Source of the DNA: an uncultured Prevotellaceae bacterium
Lineage (GTDB): Bacteria; Bacteroidota; Bacteroidia; Bacteroidales; Bacteroidaceae
Reading direction: 5' to 3'
DNA length: 55,157 nucleotides
NCBI GenBank assembly: GCA_902774815.1
Contig: CACYJV010000022.1
Span: 1-55,157 of the forward strand
The position numbers and the translations under genes were made by a program. The notes beneath the pieces are model-generated. The model saw only the letters and a list, made by a program, of their open reading frames with translations. It had not been told where the DNA came from and searched no databases. Below, in pieces: positions 49,439 to 55,157 of the stretch (position 1 is its first letter; each line of letters begins with the position of its first letter).

Positions 49439-52336
49439 TTACAGTTTCTGAGCAATCTCGATTTCGGTGAAGGTTTCGATGATGTCGCCTTCCTGAATGT
49501 CGTTGAAGTTGACGAGCGACAGGCCGCACTCGAAGCCAGAGGCCACTTCCTTGACGTCGTCCTTGTAGCGCTTCAGGGCATCGATGGCGGCAGTGTGGAT
49601 GACAATACCGTCGCGCACCACGCGGGCCTTGTCCTTGTTGTGCACCTTGCCTTCGGTCACCAGACCACCGGCCACGGTGCCCACCTTCGAGATGTGGAAC
49701 ACCTGCTTCACCTCAATCTGACCGGTCACCTGTTCCTTGATGACCTTGTCGAGCATACCTACCATCGTAGCCTTGATATCATCAATGGCGTCGTAAATGA
49801 TCGAGTAGGTATTGATTTCCACGCCTTCGCGGTCGGCTGCCTTGCGGGCATCGGCCGAGGGACGCACCTGGAAGCCCACGATGATGGCATCGGAGGCCGA
49901 AGCCAGCATGACGTCGTTCTCAGAAATCTGACCCACGGCCTTGTTGATGACGTTCACCTGCACCTTCTCGGTCGAGAGTTTGATGAACGAGTCGCTCAGG
50001 GCCTCTATCGAACCGTCGGTGTCGCCCTTGACGATGATGTTCAGTTCGTGGAACTCGCCCAGTGCGATACGGTGCGAGATGTCGTCGAGCGTGAACTTCT
50101 TCTGCGTGCGCAGTCCTTGCTCGCGCTGCAACTGCAGACGCTTGTTGGCAATGTCGCGTGCCTCCTGCTCGGTGTCCAGCACGTGGAAAGTGTCGCCGGC
50201 CGTCGGAGCACCGTTCAAGCCGAGGATGATGCATGGCTCGGCGGGCTTAGCCTCCTGGATGCGCTGGTTACGCTCGTTGAACATGGCCTTGATGCGACCC
50301 CATGCCGTACCAGCAATGATGTTGTCGCCCACCTTCAGCGTTCCGTTCGACACAAGTACCGTCGACACGTAGCCACGGCCCTTGTCGAGTGAGCTTTCGA
50401 TGATCGAACCCGTGGCCTTGCGGTTCGGGTTGGCCTTCAGGTCCAGCATCTCGGCCTCCAGGAGCACCTTCTCCAGCAGGTCGTTGACACCCAAGCCCTT
50501 CTTGGCCGAAATCTCCTGACACTGGTACTTACCGCCCCAGTCCTCGACGAGGAGGTTCATCTGGGCAAGGTCTTCACGTATCTTGTCGGGATTGGCACCG
50601 GGCTTGTCTATCTTGTTGATAGCGAACACCATCGGCACGTTAGCAGCCTGTGCGTGGGCAATGGCCTCCTTCGTGGTGGGCATCACCGAGTCATCAGCTG
50701 CGATGATGATGATAGCGATATCGGTCACCTGCGTACCACGGGCACGCATGGCGGTGAAGGCTTCGTGGCCCGGCGTGTCGAGGAAGGTGATGCGACGACC
50801 GTCTTCCAGCTTCACGTTGTAGGCACCGATGTGCTGGGTGATGCCGCCAGCCTCACCGGCAATGACGTTGGTCTTGCGGATGTAGTCGAGCAACGAGGTC
50901 TTACCATGGTCAACGTGTCCCATCACGGTCACAATCGGAGCGCGCGGGATGAGGTCGTTCTCGTCGTCCTCCTCCTCACTCACGGCTTCCTGCACCTCAG
51001 CCGACACGTATTCGGTCTTGAAGCCAAACTCGTCGGCCACGAGGTTGATGGTCTCGGCGTCCATGCGCTGGTTGATCGACATCATGATGCCTACCGACAT
51101 CAGCGTCGAGATGACCTGCATCGGGCTGACGTTCATCATCGTGGCCAGCTCTGAGACGGTCACGAACTCGGTCAGCTTCAGTACCTTGCTCTGTGCCTGC
51201 TCGGCCGAGAGCTCCTCGTTCAGGCGCTCCTGCACGGCCTCGCGCTTCTCCTTGCGGTACTTGGCGCCCTTCTTGTTCTGGCTCTGCTTGTTCGTCAGGC
51301 GGGCCAGCGTCTCCTTCACCTGGCGTGCCACATCCTCCTCGTTCACCTCCAGAGGCTTCTGGTTGCGACCGCGGTTCTTCTTTTTCTTGCCGCTCTTCTT
51401 GCCGGCCTGGTCGGCAGGTGCCGACGAGGGGGCTTGCTGATTGGCGGCGGCATTGATGTCCACACGTTCCTTTCCGATGCGAACGCGCTTTTTCTTCTGC
51501 TGCTCGCGTGCCTGCTGGGCCTTCTCTTCGCGCTCCTTGCGCTTCTCTTCCTTCGATTTCTTCTTCGGGCGAGTGCTCTGGTTCAGCGCGTCGAGGTCTA
51601 TCTTGCCCTGTATTTTCAGCTGCGGGGCATTGGCCAGCTTCTTGTCTATCTTCAGCTGGAACACCTCGGGCTTCTGGGGCTCGGCAGGCTTCTCTGCCTC
51701 CACCTCAGGGGCAGGCTCGTTGCTGGACTCATCAGCCTCAACAGCGCGCATCGAGACCGACACAGGTTTCTCAATATGCTTAGGCTCTTCCTTCACGGGT
51801 GCTTCGGCAGTAGCGGCGGGCTCCACGGGCTGCTCGGCAGGCTTCGGCTGCTCAACCTCCACAGGCTGTTCAACGGGTTTCTTAGGCTCTTCGGCCACGG
51901 CAGCGGCCTTCGGCTCGGCGGGTTTCTCACTGCTGGGTGCGGGAGCGGTCTGTTCGGTCTTCACCTCCTCGGTGGCAGGCTTCTCCTCGGCGGGCTTCGG
52001 CTCGGCGGGTTTCTTGCCCAGGCTGCTCAGGTCCATCTTGCCCAGCGGCTTATAGGCCTGCTGCTTCTTCGACTCCAGCAGACTCTCAGCCCTGTTGTCC
52101 TTAGGCTCAGCAGGTTTCTTTTCCTTCGGTTTCTTCTGGAACAGCTGCGAAGCCTGCGTACGCACTTCCTTGTCCTGGTGGAACGCGTCCACCAGAGCTT
52201 CGTACTGTGCGTCGTTGAGCTTGAAACTCGGCTCGGCCTTGACCTCTCCCAGTTCAGCTTTCTTTTCAAGGAACTCCACTGCCGTCTGGAGTCCTATGTT
52301 CAGTTCTCTTAATGCTTTATTTAATCTGACACTCAT
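49439..52336 (-). CDS. infB: Translation initiation factor IF-2
   Basis: A 965-residue GTPase that brings initiator tRNA to the 30S subunit. G1 is GHVDHGKT at residues 473-480, G3 DTPGHEAF and G4 NKIDKP; domains II-IV follow, with the C-terminal [17 protein letters not shown]. The N-terminal 330 residues are very rich in Pro, Ala, Glu and Lys ([20 protein letters not shown]) and probably disordered, which is common in Bacteroidetes IF-2 and accounts for the length. The gene follows nusA after a 151-base gap that holds 7-bp repeats; the order rimP-nusA-infB is conserved in bacteria. Confidence 0.97.
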   Translation of the reverse strand: MSVRLNKALRELNIGLQTAVEFLEKKAELGEVKAEPSFKLNDAQYEALVDAFHQDKEVRTQASQLFQKKPKEKKPAEPKDNRAESLLESKKQQAYKPLGKMDLSSLGKKPAEPKPAEEKPATEEVKTEQTAPAPSSEKPAEPKAAAVAEEPKKPVEQPVEVEQPKPAEQPVEPAATAEAPVKEEPKHIEKPVSVSMRAVEADESSNEPAPEVEAEKPAEPQKPEVFQLKIDKKLANAPQLKIQGKIDLDALNQSTRPKKKSKEEKRKEREEKAQQAREQQKKKRVRIGKERVDINAAANQQAPSSAPADQAGKKSGKKKKNRGRNQKPLEVNEEDVARQVKETLARLTNKQSQNKKGAKYRKEKREAVQERLNEELSAEQAQSKVLKLTEFVTVSELATMMNVSPMQVISTLMSVGIMMSINQRMDAETINLVADEFGFKTEYVSAEVQEAVSEEEDDENDLIPRAPIVTVMGHVDHGKTSLLDYIRKTNVIAGEAGGITQHIGAYNVKLEDGRRITFLDTPGHEAFTAMRARGTQVTDIAIIIIAADDSVMPTTKEAIAHAQAANVPMVFAINKIDKPGANPDKIREDLAQMNLLVEDWGGKYQCQEISAKKGLGVNDLLEKVLLEAEMLDLKANPNRKATGSIIESSLDKGRGYVSTVLVSNGTLKVGDNIIAGTAWGRIKAMFNERNQRIQEAKPAEPCIILGLNGAPTAGDTFHVLDTEQEARDIANKRLQLQREQGLRTQKKFTLDDISHRIALGEFHELNIIVKGDTDGSIEALSDSFIKLSTEKVQVNVINKAVGQISENDVMLASASDAIIVGFQVRPSADARKAADREGVEINTYSIIYDAIDDIKATMVGMLDKVIKEQVTGQIEVKQVFHISKVGTVAGGLVTEGKVHNKDKARVVRDGIVIHTAAIDALKRYKDDVKEVASGFECGLSLVNFNDIQEGDIIETFTEIEIAQKL

Positions 52337-52361
52337 CTATTTCGATTTACGATTTTGCAAC

Positions 52362-52438
52362 CACGGACGACACGGATAAAAAAACGGATGTCACGGATGG
52401 TCATCAATATTCAATTTTCAATTCTCAATTATAATTCT
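52362..52438. repeat. Short tandem repeats in the nusA-infB gap
   Basis: From 52404 five heptamers run TCAATAT, TCAATTT, TCAATTC, TCAATTA, TAATTCT. Just before them (52365-52400) are several copies of CACGGA(C/T) and ACGGAT. The gap (52337-52487) holds no gene or clear promoter. Confidence 0.65.
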
Positions 52439-52487
52439 AAGGAGTTCAGGAGTGTAGGGTGTAGGGGTTTTAGGGGCAGGGGCTGCC

Positions 52488-53744
52488 TTACTCAAACTCC
52501 GACCTGAGCACTTCCAGCACGTGGTCCACCGTCTCCTCCTCGAGGTCGGCCTTCTCGGTCAGCATCTCGCGCGGAGCGTTCAGCACTGCCTTTGCGGTGT
52601 CGAGTCCGATGGCCTTGATGGAATCGATAATCCACTGATCAATTTCATCGGCAAACTCGTCGAGGTAGATGTCCTCGTCCACTTCGCCTTCAGAAACCTC
52701 GCGGAACACGTCGATGGTATATTCGGTGAGCATCGAAGCCAGCTTGATGTTCAGACCGCCACGGCCGATGGCCAGGCTCACCTCCTCAGGTTTCAGGAAC
52801 ACCTCAGCCTTGTGGTTCTCCTCGTCCACGTTCAGGCTCGACACCTGGGCAGGACTCAGCGCACGCTGGATGAACAGCTTGATGTTTGCCGTGTAATTGA
52901 TCACGTCAATATTCTCGTTGTTCAGCTCACGCACGATGCCATGCACACGGCTACCCTTCACACCCACGCAGGCTCCTACGGGATCGATGCGGTCGTCGTA
53001 GCTCTCAACGGCAATCTTCGCACGCTCGCCCGGCATACGGGCAATCTTACGGATGGAAATCAGTCCGTCGTTGATCTCGGGCACCTCAGCCTCCAGCAGA
53101 CGCTGCAGGAACACGGGGCTCGTACGGCTCAGGATGATCTTCGGGTTGTTGTTCTCGTTCGTCACCTGATGGATCACGGCACGAATGGTTTCGCCCTTGC
53201 GGTATTGGTCGTTGGGAATCTGCTCGGCCTTCGGCAGGATGAGTTCGTTGTTCTCATCGTCCACCACCAGCACCTCGCGCTTCCACATCTGATAGACCTC
53301 GCCCGAGACAATCTGCCCCACGCGGTCCTTGTACTTGTTGTACAGCGAGTCGTGCTCCAGCTCCAGAATCTTCGAAGCCAGTGTCTGACGCAGGTTCAGG
53401 ATGGCACGACGACCGAACTTCGTGAAGTCCACACGCTCTGACACCTCCTCGCCCTCTTCGTAGTCGGGCTCAATTTTCTGTGCCTCCGTCAGCGAAATCT
53501 GCTTGTTCTCGTCCTCCACCTCGCCGTCGGCCACGACAACGCGGTTACGGTAAATCTCAAAGTCACCCTTGTCGGGGTTCACAATCACGTCGAAGTTCTC
53601 GTCCGAGCCGAAAATCTTCGCCAACACGTTGCGGAAGCTTTCTTCCAGCACGCTCACTAGTGTAGTACGATCGATGTTCTTCGTGTCCTTGAACTCTTTG
53701 AACGTGTCGATCATGCTCACCGTTTCAGTCTTTTTTGTTGCCAT
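52488..53744 (-). CDS. nusA: Transcription elongation/termination factor NusA
   Basis: A 418-residue protein that binds RNA polymerase and nascent RNA. The N-terminal domain is residues 1-135 (SMIDTFKEFKDTKNIDRTTL), the S1 domain about 137-205 (DRVGQIVSGEVYQM), and the KH domains about 220-350, with DPVGACVGVKGSRVHGIVRE and EEVSLAIGRGGLNIKLASML. The short C-terminal part (IDQWIIDSIKAIGLDTAKAV) is all that replaces the acidic repeats of E. coli NusA, as in other Bacteroidetes. Starts at 53744 or at Met11 are possible. It is 36 bases after rimP and probably in one operon. Confidence 0.97.
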   Translation of the reverse strand: MATKKTETVSMIDTFKEFKDTKNIDRTTLVSVLEESFRNVLAKIFGSDENFDVIVNPDKGDFEIYRNRVVVADGEVEDENKQISLTEAQKIEPDYEEGEEVSERVDFTKFGRRAILNLRQTLASKILELEHDSLYNKYKDRVGQIVSGEVYQMWKREVLVVDDENNELILPKAEQIPNDQYRKGETIRAVIHQVTNENNNPKIILSRTSPVFLQRLLEAEVPEINDGLISIRKIARMPGERAKIAVESYDDRIDPVGACVGVKGSRVHGIVRELNNENIDVINYTANIKLFIQRALSPAQVSSLNVDEENHKAEVFLKPEEVSLAIGRGGLNIKLASMLTEYTIDVFREVSEGEVDEDIYLDEFADEIDQWIIDSIKAIGLDTAKAVLNAPREMLTEKADLEEETVDHVLEVLRSEFE

Positions 53745-53780
53745 TACTTTTTTTGCTTTATTTTTTGTTTTCGTTCTTTC

Positions 53781-54245
53781 CTATACCTGGAATAAATACT
53801 TGCAGTACTTCACGTCGGCCATCTTGAACTGATGCTCCACCTGCTGCACCTCCGGGCGTTTCTTGCCCTCCACGCGCACCTTCTCTTCGGTGGTCAGCGT
53901 GAAGGCATCGCCATCAACAGCCGTGAGCACGCCCTTCAGCTTCTTGCCGTCGGCCGTCAGCACTTCAACGTCCTTACCGATGTGGTTCACGTACTGCTGC
54001 GCCACCTTGAACGGCTGGCCCAGTCCGGCTGAGCCCACTTCAAGCTCATAGTCCTCGTCGTCACGGTCCAGGCGCTCCTCAATGAAGCGACTCAGCTCCA
54101 CGCAGTCCTCAATCCAGACGCCGTCGGCATGGTCAATCTCTACCACCACACGGTCGTCGGCACTCACTTCCACATCTACCAGAAAGTAGTCCTTGTCTTG
54201 GAGCCACTCTCCAACAATTTCTTTTACGACGTTTTTGTCTATCAT
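53781..54245 (-). CDS. rimP: Ribosome maturation factor RimP
   Basis: A 154-residue factor that assists 30S assembly. The N-terminal domain shows DYFLVDVEVSADDRVVVEID and VELSRFIEERLDRDDEDYEL, with the family motif LEVGSAGLGQPFK; the C-terminal SH3-like domain has GKKLKGVLTAVDGDAFTLTT. It heads the rimP-nusA-infB operon. Its leader contains a terminator-like hairpin (54272-54303), just after the promoter at 54317-54346, a layout that could allow feedback by NusA. Confidence 0.95.
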   Translation of the reverse strand: MIDKNVVKEIVGEWLQDKDYFLVDVEVSADDRVVVEIDHADGVWIEDCVELSRFIEERLDRDDEDYELEVGSAGLGQPFKVAQQYVNHIGKDVEVLTADGKKLKGVLTAVDGDAFTLTTEEKVRVEGKKRPEVQQVEHQFKMADVKYCKYLFQV

Positions 54246-54261
54246 TTCTTTCCTTTTTGTT

Positions 54262-54303
54262 GAAAAATAAAGAATGAGGAACTCTCGTCGGAGTCCCTCA
54301 TTC
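54262..54303 (-). promoter_or_regulatory. Terminator-like hairpin in the rimP leader (candidate attenuator)
   Basis: A 13-bp stem (54272-54284 with 54291-54303; the one imperfect pair is G-U only in minus-strand RNA) closes TCGTCG-complement and is followed by CTTTATTTTT. It begins within a few bases of the predicted transcript start and ends about 27 bases before the rimP ATG. Confidence 0.62.
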
Positions 54304-54316
54304 CACTGAACGGGTG

Positions 54317-54346
54317 CAAAGGTACTAACTTTTTTTGAAATATCAA
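54317..54346 (-). promoter_or_regulatory. Promoter of the rimP-nusA-infB operon
   Basis: Minus-strand TTG (54346-54344) and TACCTTTG (54324-54317) are 19 bases apart. Transcription would start near 54310, immediately before the leader hairpin. Confidence 0.66.
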
Positions 54347-54419
54347 TACTTTTCCATGATTATTTTTCATTTTATCTGCATTTTCATGCTCATTTGCTGC
54401 ACATCTCTCGCTCATGAAA

Positions 54420-54492
54420 CACGAATCAACACAAATGCCACGAATTTGTCTTTTTACTTTTTGCCCACAGATTACACAGATTTCACGGATTT
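54420..54492. repeat. Degenerate 9-10-bp repeats (CACGAAT / CACAGATT)
   Basis: 54466-54492 is three exact 9-base steps: CACAGATTA, CACAGATTT, CACGGATTT. 54420-54446 has looser copies of CACGAATCA. The 9-bp run abuts the first unit of the 22-bp array that follows. The wider gap 54246-54787 has no gene. Confidence 0.55.
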
Positions 54493-54557
54493 AATTCTGT
54501 CCTTTTGAGGGGGAAAAGCAGTGTTTTAGAGTTGTAAAGCACCGCCTTTTTAGAGAG
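54493..54557. repeat. Short 22-bp tandem array, about 3 units
   Basis: Units start at 54493, 54515 and 54536 (steps of 22 and 21). The second and third begin AAAGCA, and the first carries CCTTTTGAGGGGGA, like the CCTTTGAGGGACA half of the large array at 22621. It is the same repeat family as that array. Confidence 0.65.
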
Positions 54558-54570
54558 TCGTGAGCCGCGT

Positions 54571-54717
54571 TTCCACATGTATGGGACATCGTGGCTTCCA
54601 CCTGTATGGCCGCATCTTGGTTTCCACCTGTAGGGGCAGACTCCCGTGTCTGCCCGTTGTTCGGTGATTCTAGTCCTGCTTGGGGACCGGCGGGCAGACA
54701 CGGGGGGCTGCCCCTAC
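54571..54717. repeat. TTCCAC repeat and a 27-bp inverted repeat
   Basis: TTCCAC(A/C)TGTA is repeated at 54571, 54596 and 54622 (steps 25 and 26). The last copy runs into a 27-base arm (54630-54656) whose inverted copy is at 54691-54717 with two mismatches and a 34-base loop. The arms contain GGGGCAG and GTGTCTGCCCG. This resembles a mobile palindromic element, but no transposase is near. Confidence 0.72.
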
Positions 54718-54760
54718 CCGTAGTGCGTCGTTTCACCTTCCAAGGCTAATTAGATCCCCA

Positions 54761-54787
54761 CTCCCCTCGGGAGGGGCAGGGGGTGGG
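54761..54787. repeat. REP-like palindrome with G-rich flank next to the HU gene
   Basis: CCCCTC and GAGGGG enclose two bases, followed by CAGGGGGTGGG. The element ends directly at the HU-family stop codon. Same family as 43567-43598. Confidence 0.58.
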
Positions 54788-55157
54788 TTATTCCCCTTCC
54801 TTGTCCACAGAGTACTCGTTGTCCTCCTTTGCCATTGCCGAGAGTGCGAGCTCCTTCTTGGTGAACTCTCCGGTGGCACGGGCGCGGAGCCGGTAGCCGA
54901 CGATGTTCTTCGAGGCCATGAACTCCTTTGCGGAGTTTGCGGGCTTGGTCATCAGACCGATGGAGAACATGGCCAGCTCGTCGAGCTTGACCTGGTTGCC
55001 GTCGAGGGTGAGCTCGCGGATGCATCGGATGGCGTCCTTCAGAACGCCGTGGATGGTACCGGGCGAGAAGGGACAGTCGTGGTTCGACATGTGTTCGACG
55101 AGCTTGTCCAGGTCGAAGGTCTGCTGGACCTTTGCACGGGCATACCACTTGCCTCGG
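54788..55157 (-). CDS. HU-family DNA-binding protein (C-terminal part, cut by window edge)
   Basis: The reading frame stays open from the stop at 54788 to the right edge, about 122 codons. The visible part starts RGKWYARAKVQQTFDLDKLV, then EHMSNHDCPFSPGTIHGVLK and DGNQVKLDELAMFSIGLMTK, ending GYRLRARATGEFTKKELALS and an acidic tail. This is the standard sequence of the Bacteroidales HU-like family (about 150-170 residues) thought to bind DNA as a dimer. An ATG at 55090 exists but would lose the conserved N-terminal strands, so the true start is outside the window. These genes usually occur in several copies per genome, often associated with surface loci; the copy's specific role is unknown. 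Confidence 0.88.
   Translation of the reverse strand, partial: RGKWYARAKVQQTFDLDKLVEHMSNHDCPFSPGTIHGVLKDAIRCIRELTLDGNQVKLDELAMFSIGLMTKPANSAKEFMASKNIVGYRLRARATGEFTKKELALSAMAKEDNEYSVDKEGE

Noticed and set aside
54483-54736. Two short minus-strand frames in the rimP-HU gap
   Set aside because: They consist only of repeat sequence (22-bp units, TTCCAC repeats and an inverted repeat) and overlap each other in different frames.

Overview
The window looks like chromosome from a Prevotella-type Bacteroidales bacterium. The evidence is two SusC/SusD outer-membrane uptake loci, promoters of the Bacteroidetes form (TTG near -33, TAnnTTTG near -7), streptopain-like C10 proteases with short C-terminal tails of the type IX secretion kind, IntDOT-like tyrosine-recombinase residues, and a Bacteroidales HU-family protein. 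About 33 protein genes are supported, two of them cut by the window edges. I saw no rRNA, tRNA, insertion sequence or CRISPR array.

Layout. 1-4.7 kb: the start of an exported protein on the minus strand, then a divergent unit with a 56-residue peptide gene and a large secreted C10 protease. 4.7-12 kb: a DUF1349 lipoprotein, an Hsp20 chaperone with a sigma-54-like promoter, a BspA-like leucine-rich-repeat protein with EF-hand/dockerin motifs, and a GH3 beta-glucosidase. 12.1-18.5 kb: SusC, SusD and two lipoproteins, resembling the BT2264-BT2261 peptide-uptake set. 18.7-24.4 kb: an orphan tyrosine recombinase, an M6 metalloprotease and an unknown tailed secreted protein. 24.5-31.9 kb: a second, minus-strand SusC/SusD locus with a zinc-metallohydrolase lipoprotein and a DUF4302 lipoprotein. 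32-34.3 kb: a WYL regulator, RNase HII and a small Cys-rich protein. 34.4-45.1 kb: the Fe-S assembly genes sufB, sufC, sufD and sufS, split by a second C10 protease (between sufB and sufC) and a GH27 alpha-galactosidase (between sufD and sufS). 45.3-54.3 kb: rimP-nusA-infB, with a membrane SpoIIE-type phosphatase 3 bases after infB, then a PI-PLC-like lipoprotein and a small outer-membrane-barrel candidate. The right end holds an HU-family gene.

A consistent theme is extracellular protein use: three secreted proteases (two C10, one M6) lie with two SusCD loci whose accessory lipoproteins are of kinds associated with peptide uptake. This link is inferred from content.

The most unusual material is between the genes. 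Four separate arrays of tandem units repeat with a period of almost exactly 22 bp (4524-4699, 11710-11841, 22621-22886, 54493-54557). The largest alternates two unit types, giving a 44-bp higher-order repeat. There are also AT-rich 7-bp repeats at gene junctions, a C/G-rich palindrome family that in three places is translated inside secreted proteins, and several regulatory regions with clear structure (hsp20, sufB, rimP leader).
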